Translations under genes and position numbers: made by a program | Notes under the pieces: generated by a model | Database searches by the model: none | What the model was told of the DNA's origin: nothing | What the model saw: the letters and a program-made list of their open reading frames with translations, nothing else | Part shown: one piece after another, positions 36,401-48,400 of the stretch | Layout of the letters: each line of letters opens with the position of its first letter | Numbering within the stretch: the first letter of the stretch is position 1 | NCBI GenBank assembly: GCA_036583965.1 | Contig: JAZBQD010000034.1 | Coordinates: 1,798,001-1,862,000, forward strand | Direction: 5' to 3' | DNA from: Prunella strophiata | Taxonomy: Eukaryota > Chordata > Aves > Passeriformes > Prunellidae | DNA: 64,000 bases

Positions 36401-39400
36401 CTGGGGTCTCACACACTGGCCTAGCAAAGTGGGAAAATCCTGAAGAGATGCTCCCAGCAGAAATCACAGGCTGGGATTTCATGGCCGTGCCACACACAGG
36501 TAAGACAAACTGCTCCTTCTGCCTTTGCAATGCATCCCTCTAAAACTTCCCTGAAGCACAGGAAAACCTGGACTGGTGGGATTTTATTGAGCCCAGCAGC
36601 CAAACCTGGGAAGTGGCATCTCCATCCACCTGCTCCAGCTGTGCCAATGTGTTGGGAGGGGCTCGGACAGCACCGGGAAAAAGGCTGGGCTTAGCAAAGC
36701 CCGGGTGATGAACCAGGCAGGAGGGTATGAAACCAGCTCTGCCACAAAGTCCCAAAGCCAAGCTCTGCTCCCACCTCAGACATCAGCAGCAGCCTGGGCT
36801 CTGGCATCTGGGAGCAGCCAGATTCCTGCCTCGTGCCTCTGGAACACCAGGATCCTGACACGCAGAGGGAGGAGCTGCCAGCTCATCCGGGGTCACCCAG
36901 AGCGAGCAGCCACCTCTGAAAAATGCAAATTGCAATTTTCTGTTTCATTCCCCACCTATGGAGGAGTTTCTTCCCTGGAACTGCGAGGATAAACTCATGA
37001 ACATCTGGGAAGTGCAGATCCTATGGCACGGAGAGTGTTGGAAGAGCTCATGAGGTGGTTGTTAATTCCATACTCGGAGCACAGTTGTAACTGCATGCAT
37101 TAAAAATGGCATGGGGTCCTCACTTTAAATAACAGCCATAAAACAGAGTTTGGGGGTGGAAAAACACGAATCAGAAATGCCTCATCCAATAAATCACAAT
37201 CTCAGATACACTTGCACCACACAGGGGCAGAGAGAAAACAAGCTCCTTGTAACAATTCCCAAATTGCTCATATTTGGTCCTGAAATCCTGTTCAGTTCCC
37301 TTGATCGAGAGTGACTGGCACTGTCCCCATCCAAGCCCTCCATGCATTATGGCAGGGCAGAGCCTCCATGGAGCACCAGCATTTCCAGGCTCCTTCCAAC
37401 CAAAGCAAATCTGGGATCCGGGGGGAACAGATGTCTTTGGGAAAAGCACCGGGTGGCCAAGTGGGAGACTGAGCTTGGTTCCCAGCTCAGCATGCCCCAC
37501 CAAGGTGGGGAACAGCTCAGGGAAATGTTGGGGAGGAAACAGTGGGCAGAGAGGGAAAATAGCAGGGATGACAAACGCCTGGGATGACTGAGGAGCTGCC
37601 ACGTCAGTGCCAAGCTCCTGGAGAAGTCTTCACCAGAACCAGCAGTAATTCCTCCTGCAAAGGGCCTGGCTCAGCCCCTGCAATACAGCATTTTACTGCA
37701 GTCTGCACAGCAGAAAGGGTCCAAAAAAGGAGGACACTGAGATGTGTGTTAATCAAGTGAAGAACCATCTACAAAGAAAAGGCATGGATCTGTCTTCCAG
37801 TTGAAACGCTATAAATAGCCTTGCATACTTGCTTATCAGATTGGTTCGGCTGCAGGGATAATCTCCTGGAGAAAGCAATGGAAGCCCTGTTATGTTGGAT
37901 ATTTATAACCAGATGAAAGCTGAGAAAATGCACAGTCGTGTCAGCCTGGCGCTCGTGCCGCGGGATGGGGGTGCGGGATCCAGCGCGTCTCCGCGGTTTA
38001 ACAGAAGGTCAAGAACAGCTTAGACTGCCCAGCCTCCCAAAAACCCAAGATCTGACCTCTTTGAGGGGCTGGCATTGCTGGTCAAGGCAAGGACATTGCA
38101 AGCCAAGGCAAGGACATGGTGGGACGGTCCCCAAAAGGTCATGATGGTCCCACATCACTGGAGAGTCTTTGCAGGAGACAAGTCATGATCCTTCTCAGGA
38201 CTAACAAGGTCTGGTCGGAAGCTACATGTGCCACACCTCGGGCAGGGGACGGAGCAAACACAACTCTGGTGAGCTGATCTAACACCCCAGTGCCTCCTAA
38301 TCCCCAAATCCCCTGTCTCAGAGCCAGGATCCCCTCACAGTCTGCTTAGAGGATCACAACCCTGAGCCCAGCTCCTCAAGGTCCCCCCTGAACTGCTGTG
38401 CCAGATTATCTGCAGAGCATCACGACCAGCTCGGGATAATGCTGGTGGATTCCAAGAGCCTTGACCTGCCACAGCCTCTGCACCCAACACAGGTCAGGAC
38501 AGCTGCTAGAGCCACTGGAGCATGATTCCTAACCACTGCCATGGGAAGGGAGCCAAGGCAGGACATTCTGGGGGATGGAGAGCGGAGCAGGGTTGTGGTT
38601 ATTCCTGAGAGCCTCTGCAGGGTCTGCACCACACAGGGATCTGGTGGTGGATGGGTGATTCCTGCTCTCCTGGGAGGTGAACACACACAGGGCACCTTGT
38701 GCCAAGACAGGGAGCTGGTTTGTAGGGCAGGTTTGTGATGCTGTGGGCAGGGAGCCATTCCTGTCCCTTGGCCTTTCTCAGCTCTGCCCATCCAGCCGGG
38801 CACACAACGAACATTCCAAGGGATATCCCAAGACAACCCTCTCTGCCCTCCACCTTCCAGGTGCTCCTCTCTCTCCCCTCTTTCTACTTTTAGCCCTGCT
38901 CCTCCCTCATCATCTGAGTTTCCTGTCACATTCCAGGGCTCAGCCTTTCCTCTTAGAGGTCCATCACCCCCACTACCCTGCCGTGTCCATCAGCTCATCC
39001 ATGGAGCATCTCCTTGCTCACCACCCTTCCAGCCTCTCTTCCAAGTACTGCATCATGTGCCAGGGCTCCAGGAACTGGCTCCAAACTGCTCTTCCCAGGT
39101 GACTGACTGGCACTTTTGGGGAGAAAATCATCTGCACAACACTCGTGGACAGGAGGGTGCAACAGATGGATTTGGGAACCCCACCACACCTTGTTCCAAT
39201 GTTTGCAACACAGAGAACTCCAGTGTTACTCCAGGAATGACCTGGGAATTGGGAAGAGATGTTCCACTAGACCTGTCCATTTCCACAACAGAGGGACCCA
39301 GCAGGTTTGCAGCTCCCTAAAAACCACCTGAACAGACACTCAGCCATCCTCCCACCACACACACACCTCTCCCAAAGCCAAGGATGCTCCCAGAAACAGG

Positions 39401-42400
39401 AGGAGACTTCAGGAGAACTCTCTGTCACCTGCTCCTCTTCCCTCCCAGAAGTTTCTTTGACCCTGTCACCTCCACAGCCACCTCCCCTGGGGGCACAAGC
39501 ACACAAGGCAGCAGGTACAGGACAGAAGATGTTATGTGCACAGCCAGAGCCAAATCCAAGGAAGCAACGGGAGCTGGCCAGAGAAGACAGCTGGGGGGTG
39601 GGCTGCAGCCAGGGGGGCAGCACAGAGGCAGCACGAGCAGCACGACCGCGGGGGAAGCTGCGCTGGGGCAGGGGAAGCAGCTCTCTGGTGGTGACACCAC
39701 AGACACCTCCAGGGGTTCTCAGGGAAAGCTGGACCCCACTGGGAGGTGACCTGAGGGGCAAGGTGAAGGAACATGTCGCTCTGGGGTTTGCCACCACCAC
39801 CACGACGCTCGATGAGCCTCTGCTCCACGGATCTCCTCAGCCCAGCCTGTGCCACTAAACCTGCTCTGCCCCCTGGAACCTCCCATAGCTCCGACCCCAA
39901 ACACACATGGGGAGCTCCAGCACACCCCAATCCCCCTGAGGTGGGGACAGGCAACCATGGGACCCCTGAGTGAGGCACACAAGCTCCCCATGGGCTGGGA
40001 CACAGCCCCTCTGCTCAGCCCTGTGCTGCCATCTCAGATCACCGTGTGGGGCCAAACCCACCTGTCCCCTGCCACACCCACGTGCTTCCTGCCACACCCA
40101 CCTGTCCCCTGCCCCACCCACCTTGTCTCCTTGACTCTTCCCAGCCCACAGCTCGCCCAGACCTCCCCTCCCTCACCCACCTCTCTCCCTCCCCACCACT
40201 CCTTGCTGCTCTCTTGCTCTGAGCCTCACCTCTTCTCCATCCTCCCATCCCCACCAAGCCGAGCGTGTCCCAGCCGAGCTCCCCATCACCCACACCGGGG
40301 ACATGGGTCATGGAGGACCAGAAGCCTCGGGGACAGGTCCCGGGGGAGGGGACAGGCGCGGGGGGCGGGCACGTACCGTTCTCAGGGTGCTCCATCTCCC
40401 CGATGCTGCCATCGGGCGTGGTGCGCTCGTAGTGGTCCTCGGGCAGGGCCAGGGGCCCGATGCGGGGCCCATGATGAGGATTTGCTGCTGGGGGTCTCGG
40501 ATTCCTCCAGCCCGCTGTCGTAGTAGCTGTGCTGGGAGGGGTCCTGCAGGTCCTGAGCCTGGCTGGCTGCAGAGAACGTCACTCGGCGATGAGGTAACTG
40601 CAGACAAGAGAGAAGATGTTGCATCACCCACCCCGCAGGTGAAGGAGAGGGTGGGGTCATCCAACCCGACCCCATCCTCAGCCCCCAGAGCCATCCTAGC
40701 AGACTCAGCACCAGGCTCCATCCCAGCCAAGTGCTCCCTATCACATGTAGGGAGCACAATTTGCACGGTCCCTGTGCTCCCCCAACCCATCACCCCCTCC
40801 ACGGCTCTGTCCCAGCCTCTTCTGTCACCCAGGTCCTTCCTCAGTAGGACAGCTCTGGAAAGGTTCCCCCATCAGCACAGCCTCCTGAATGATTGTCCCC
40901 ACCCTTGACCAGTGGTTCCTGACACAACCTGAGAGCCTCATGTGACCAAGGCCACCCCAAAGCCTCTCTGATGGCATCGCTGCCCAGCACAGAGCCACAG
41001 TGACATCCTCTGTCCCCTGGCCTGACCCCAGCTCCCATCCTCAGGATTCTCCTCCCAGGGTCACCACCAGCGCCGTTTTTGTGTGCTCCTTAAGCTTTTC
41101 CAAGACCCCACTTCACACTTTCCCTCCCCAGCTCTGCCTGATGCTTGGGAGCAACTCCCTGCCAGCAGCCATTAAGCCACATCATTATCCTGCTCCAAAT
41201 CCTTCCACCAAATCCTTCTTTGGTGTGATTACCGAGGAGAGGAGTGGAGAGTTCAAGGGGCAAGAGAGGGGAATGAAACACAACCACCGAGAGCAAGAAA
41301 AAGCCACCACAATGTTTCTCCACCAGAAATGTGGGGAAAAAGCCCAAGACAGGAATTATTTGATGGGGAGCTGAAGGTGATGAGGTGAGAGAGGAGCCAA
41401 CACGCCGTTTAGGCTGAGTACCTTTTTTTGTGCTGGTGTCTTTACTACAAATCAGTGGCAATCAGGCGTCCCACACACAGCGAGCACCGGCCAGGAAGGG
41501 GAAGGAATTGAGACGAACAGAGGGAAGGAACACAGAGGGAGCATTTAGATGAGCTGCTTTAAGGTTGGTTGGACCTGATTAAATTCACCACAGATGCTTA
41601 GAGACCTGATTTAAGTAACTTCAGAGCTGTTAGGGCTGTGGTTTTTTTTTTTTTTTTTTCCCAAGACTTTTTTTTTCCTGAAGAATTTGTAGAGAATCAG
41701 GGAGCTTCCAGAAGACTGGAAGTGAGCTAAAATAGCGCCTGTCTTTAATGATGAGAAAAAAGAAGAGCTGGAGAATTATAAAACAGTTAGCTTAATTTCA
41801 GTTCCTGGAAAAATACTGAAGCAGATAAAAGAACTCTTTGTAAGTACCTACAAGATAACAAGGAAATGAGTAACAGCCACTGTAGGTTTGTCACAAACAA
41901 ACATGTCAAGCCATTGAACTCCTTCCTTTGAAAAGACAGCAGGCCTCAGTGGAGGGAGGAGGAGCAGTAAATGTTCTAGCTCGACTTGAGGAAGTTTTTT
42001 TTGACACTGTTTTAGCTGATTTTCTCATAAGTAATGCAAGAAAACAGCAGAGATGCAGCACAGTACATCCCTGCCTGGGTAATGTGGGTGCAAATCATTT
42101 GGAAAGTGTTATTCCCGAAGGAATTACTGCAGACAGCCTTTTCAGCTGGGATCATGGATCAAATTAAAGCTCCGGGTTGTGTCCCAAATCCATTGCTGGG
42201 CTGTGTTTTCATTAGCTGCTGGCATGACAGATGTGGGATGGATCTGTCACATCTGCACCCTCGTGAGGAGCAGTCACAGCTGGCTGAGGATCACTGCACA
42301 TCACGAGCTGGGGATCCACCCACAGGTGCCAACCTCCCACCCAAAAATGCATTAATATCAGGATGTGTGAATGGGCTGGGATGTGCCAGCTCTGCTGGGT

Positions 42401-45400
42401 GCCAGGAGGCTGAGCTGGGCACCAGTTTTGAGGAGAGTGCCCCACTTCAGGCAGAGAAGAACAGACAAGCACTCTTTAGAAACCATGATAAAATATATAT
42501 AAAAAAAATAGAGAAATTGGTTCAGGGAAGAGAAGGTTAAGGGTGGCAAAGGCTGGAAAGGAAAAGCCTCTGCTTGGGACCACTGGCAGATGAGAAGGAG
42601 TGACCTCTACCTGCAGCAGGGAAGACCGGGTTAATCACTGTGGCAAAAACCCACAGTGGTATCTTTGGCCAAATGTAATCACAGAATCATGGCAGGGTTT
42701 GAGCTGGAAGGGCCTTAACGCTCATCTCATCCCATCCCTGCCATGGGCAGGCACCTTCCACTAGCCCAGGTGGCTTCCAAGCCCTGCCCAGTGTGGCCTG
42801 AGACACTGCCAGGATGGGGCACAGCACCCTGTGCCAGGGGGCTGCCAGAGCAGAGGGTGCAAGCCCCGTCCTTAAGGCACAGGTGAGCCCCTCCCGGGAG
42901 GGCTCTGGAGGAGCTGAGGACAAGGCAGCGCCGCCCAGGTGCCAGTGACCCTCTGAAGTCCCCTCCCAGCCTGCAGGGATTGTGAAAAGCCTGGCAGTGC
43001 CCTCCCCCTGCCCCCTGCCCTCTGCCCACCCAGCTGAAACCAATTCCCTGCCTTGCCTGGCCCATCCCTGAGCTCAGGGCTCCTGCTTTCCCTCCGTGCT
43101 TGCACCAGCCCCGCCAGACGAGCTGGGCTCCTCGGGGTGCTGAGATAACACAAATAAACAACCTCCCAAAGCCAGCCTGTGACAGCCACCATCCCCCCCA
43201 CCCCGGGGGGGCTCCATCCCAACAGCAGAGCTTTTACCTGAAAAACACCTCCTTTAAATGTCACCTCCTGCCAGGCAGCCCTCGAAAGGGCTCCTCTCAC
43301 TGCAGGGCTCTCAAGCCCTGTCCCCTGCAGCCCCACGGGGCAGCGTGGCACTGGCACGGGGAGTGCCCCCCTCCCTCTGTGCCCAGCCCCACCAGCGGGT
43401 GCCCTGGGAAGTTCTCCACCCGCTCAGCCCGGCTCTGGAATCATGGAAAGGCATGGAATCGATTTGTCTGGCCTTGACTCACAGAAATTGGGTTTGGTGT
43501 GACCTTTCTGGGGGAGGTTAAAGAGCCTTTGAGCAGGCAGTGCCCTCTGCACAAGGAGCTGCTTGTGCAGCGCAGTGGAGGCACACCAGAGCCTTCTGTT
43601 TGAGGAGTCAAACACAGCAGGTCCAAGTCACAACCTGCAAACAGCAAATCTGTTTTGGGGGCCTTCATCTTTGCTTGCTCCAGTTTTTCCCCGTTCCTCA
43701 TCAGAGGTGATCCTTGCAGGTGCCATCTCAGCAGGGCTTCCTGCAGCACCTTCCTGCCCCTCCAACCTCGCAGGTTTTTCCACCTGAGGTCTGTGCCAGC
43801 CTCTTAACCCTGAGCTACTCATGCAGCGTGACCCTTGAATCCATTTTAAAGTCAGCACTTCCCAGGATATCAGCCAGCGTTCCGTTCCTCCACACGCAGC
43901 TTCGCGCCGGGCCGCGTTAAAATGCACTTTGTTTAAATGGGCCCAGTTTACCAAGCAATCTGGATTGCTCTGCATGACTGCTCCGTCCTCAGCACCATCT
44001 CCCACTCCACCAATCTCTGTGGCAGCCGCGGGTTTATCAGCAGTGATTTCAGATTTCCTTCCAGACCATTGATTACAGTGGTGAATGGCAGCGGGCGCGG
44101 CGCCGCTGCCGAGGAACAGCTCCAGGAGAACCTCACTCCACGAGGAATCCCAGCCCAGCTTCTCTTCCCTGAGCTCTGGATAAACTTGGATCTTCCTCAC
44201 AATGCTGTGCTGAGAATCCCAGAATCCCAGGCTGGAAAAGCCCTCCAAGGTCATCGAGTCCAAGCCCTGCCTTGTCCCCAGCCCAGAGTTCTGAGTGCCA
44301 CATCCCGGTGTTCCTGGGACACCTCCAGGGAATGGGCACTCCAAACCTCTCTGGGCAGCTCCTCCCAATGCCTGAGCACCCTTTCCATGGGGAAATTCCT
44401 GCTGATGTCCAACCTCAGAGCAGTGTTCATGCAAAACAATAAAAACTAATAACAAGTGATAATGATAAAATCCCCATTATCAGCTGGGAGCATCCATCAG
44501 TCTCCAGCTGCTCTGTGCCCAACACAAACCAGCTCTGCCTCTCCAGCCCCACAGGAACGCCTGGAGCAGCCCTTGTTCCTCACGGACGCCAGGACCATGC
44601 CTAAGGAAAGGTTTAAAAGCCAGACCTGTCACGTAATGCCAGTGCCCAGTGTCCCCTGCCATCAGCCACAGTGACTGACGTCAGTGCTATTTCCATCAGC
44701 CATTCCCTGCTTTAGCCATTAATCCAGTTGTTCCCTGGGGCTGCTGGGGACAGTGAGCACTGCACAGCCCCAGCCAGCTCTTCCAGCTGCTCGTGGCATC
44801 GCTGCCCTACCAGTCCTGCCCACCCCAGGCTCCCCAGCTCCATGGACACCTCCGGAGCACAGAGATCCCACTCTTTGCTACAAATTATTCCATTCAATTA
44901 TGTCAAATATCTCTATTTTGAATGCTTTTGCTGGTTCCCACCACATGGGCAGGTCCCACATCCTACGTTGTTATGTCTCAGTCCAAATTACTCCAACTAT
45001 TTAGTCAATAGTTTTGCATTTTTCTTCATAATTAACAATTTTGCAATCTCCACTTGGAATTGACAGTTCCTGAATTCCACCTCTTCCCAGCACATTTTTT
45101 AAAGTACTTATTGTGTTGACTTTGTAATAATTGATTTTCCCCCAATGTCTTTGGCTTTGCTTGTTAATTTTCTACACTTTAGAACGACTCATTTCTCCTA
45201 ATTGCTGTAACTCCCTCCTTTTACCCCCAGTATTTATTGGTTTCTTACTTCCAACTGCTGCCACTGTGCTGGAATGGGATTTGGGGCAGAGCTGTCTGTT
45301 TTCTTAGCTGAAAAATTGTGGCTTTGAATAAAAAACCTGCATTTTCAGGGCTCCCCAGTGCTCACAGTGATATTCCTGATGGGGACTCCTGTGCCAGCTC

Positions 45401-48400
45401 CACATCTGAGGGACAAACTGAGCCCCTGTTCCCTCTTCCCACAGGGATGCTCTGATGGGGATGTTCATCCCCAGGAAAATCCTGCAGGTTCTGTGCTGCT
45501 GCAGCTCAGGGATTTTTCCTGAAGAGGAATCCTTGGCAGCTCTCCCTCTGATGACCCCCATCCTCTGTGAAGTGCTCTCCTGCCTTTTTGAGTCCGTGCC
45601 TGCTCCGGCCTCTGCAGATTCCAGCAGCAGTGAACTCCCGGCCCATGTGCTCGCTGGAAAAGCTCTTCCCTTTGCTCCTGCCTCTGCTGCCTGCTCATTT
45701 TGCCTTGAACTTCTCCTTCCTGCAGGGTTGTGAGGAATGGCAGTAATTACTCCTCGCTCTGCCCCCTTCCACAAATCCAGGCTGCATCCTGCTCTGCCAG
45801 GTCCTGTTGCAGACACCAGGCAGGTCTGGCCAGCCCTGCTGCCCTTCCCTGTGCCCCTTCCAGCCCTGCTGCCTTTCCCTGTGCCCCTTCCAGCCCTGCT
45901 GCCTTTCCCTGTGCCCCTTCCAGCTCTTCCCCAGTTTTCCAGCCACAGGGAAGCCAGGCCCAAACCCACAGCTCCAGTTTTGGGGCTTGTCTGGCAGTAG
46001 CAGGAACTTGTTTTGGTGAAGAATTTTTGTGGGTTGTCCCCGACCTGCCTGGTCCTGTCTGCACATCCCAAACCCCCCAACACCAATCCCTGGCTGTGCT
46101 GATTCCTTCTGCCATGAAGGCACATTAGGAAAAATTATATTGGGAGAGATTTCCTCATGGAGAGGGTGGTTAGGCATTGGAAGGAGGGTGGTGGAATCAC
46201 CATCCCTGGAGGCATTCAAGGAATGACTGGAGGTGGCACTCAGTGCTCTGGGCTGGGTGACAGCAAATCTTGATGATCTTGGAGGTCTTTTCCAACCTGA
46301 ATGATTCCGTAAGGATTACCTCTCATGGATGCTGGATGGGGCTAAGGGGACCCCACACTCCTCAGCCCCTCTGCTCCCTCCTGCCTCTTCCTTCCCTCAT
46401 TCAAGCATCTCCAGCTCCCAGCACGACCTGCACCAGGCTGATTCTCCTTGCTGAGCCCAGGGAAAACAAACTCAGCCCAAGTGACAGCAGTGCCAGGAGG
46501 CACCAGGAATTTGGGATATCACAATGTCCCCACAAACCCTGCCTGTGCAGAGGGCAGGGACCGAGCAGCAGGAGAAATTCCATTGTTCACAAAGGAAACC
46601 ATAAAATCTGCCCTGGGCACCCTTTTCCTGCTGGCAGGGATGGAGGGGAGCCACCCTGCTCCCCCTCCCCGAGAGGGGAAAATCCAGCCCTCATTAACTG
46701 ACTCGCTGCTGATCCCAAAGCAGGATCTGCAGCTCCTCTGGCCTCCTGTGCTTCCCCACACGCCAGAAGCCTCCTTTCAGGCAGCTGCCAAGGGAGCTGC
46801 TTCCCCAACAGCCACCACAATGCAGCAACTCACAGGGCCGGGAGTGAAAGGCAATGTCAGAGCCAGCGCCCGGAATATCAAAATAAGCGACAAGGGAGCC
46901 ATTGTGGCACGGGAGTTACTCAACTTCACAGGGATTCATCAACCCCTCTCCTTCACAAACCAACCTGGAGCCATGCAACATCGCTGGATATGGAGAGGAA
47001 GAGAGGAAGATAAGCCCAGGGACCGTGCTTTGAGTGACCCAGAGCCAGCTTTCCATGGGTGGAGGCTTGGGAATTGTTTGCTTTGCCTGGCAAGGAGTGG
47101 GGCTCCAGTGCTGTGCAGCACAGCCTTGGGAGCAGGAGGCTGAGGGGAATATTATGTCCATGGAAACCAGGGCAGGCCTCGAGGAAAGCTGGAGCTGAAT
47201 TGCCAAAACCACCCAGGGCAACGCTCAAGCTCCAGGAAACAGAACACAGCTCGTCCCTGAGCCGACCATTTTACAGCTCATCTGAGCCACGAGAGCTTCT
47301 GTTGCATGCTGGGGTGAGGCTGGAACTGAGACAGCTCTTCCCATCCTGTTCCATGACCCTCCAGCAGCACATTGTGCAGCCACTGCACTCATCCTTGGAG
47401 GAGAAGCCCCCCAAGAGCCCTCCCTGCTTGTTCTGCACTCACCCTGCAGGTGATGGGAAGAGCTCAGGGTGTTTCCTGGCACAGCAGCACCCTGAGGGAC
47501 GGGGACAAGGGACAAGGCAAGCACTGCCCTGGCTTGGTGTCACCCTCTGCTCCTGCCCTCGGTGGCCTGGGGGTCCTGTCTGCTCCAAGGGCCCCTCCCT
47601 GCCCTGCCACAGCATCTCCAGGACTGATCCCTGTTTGCCCAACACAAAGGAATTCAGGGAAGGGCTGGTGCCGAGCACGGGGTCAGGTCCCAGGGGCTGC
47701 TTTGGACAAGGGAGGGACATGGATGGACCCATCTCTAAGCCAAGATCTGTGCACACCTGTGAGACCCATCCTTTTATTCAAAGCACTCCTTCAGGCCCTC
47801 CTAAGATTTTGTCCCTGCAGATGATGTCTCCCAAAGAACCCTGACAATTCTGGAGCACAGTTAGAGGCCCAAATCTGTGCTCTACCAGCCTGACTTTACT
47901 GGGGTCACCTCCACCACAGCCACTGGGGTCCCACAGGGCACATCAGCCATGGGGTGACAGCTCTGGTCCGTGATGCTCACAGGGTTTTGTGTGGTGCCTG
48001 TGTCTGCCCACAAATCCCTGTGCCCATCCCCAGCTCCCAACACCCCTTCAGCTCTTTCACTGTTGACAAACCAGAGAAGGAATCACAACCAGAGGAAAAA
48101 CACACAGGAATCCATGGAATCCCAGCTCCCAAACCCAGGTATTATCCCAAAAAGCACCTGCTCCCCTCCTGAGTGGCTGCTCAGCTGACAATTAGCGAGT
48201 GCTGACCTTGCAGTCAGCAGAGGCAGTCTCCAAGTCCTGCCGAAATAATGATAGCAGAGCAGCCAGCCTCAAATGGACATCAGCTCCCGAGGCACTGTTT
48301 AATGAATAAATCCAGGGAAAATGTGGGCTGACTCCACATAGGTGCCCTGAAGCCTCCTGAAATTTGCATGATGCTCAAAGAAGCCGCCAAAGCCCGGTGC

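Noticed and set aside
37840..37855. tRNA B-box-like GGTTCG
   Set aside because: No A-box or cloverleaf could be drawn around it.
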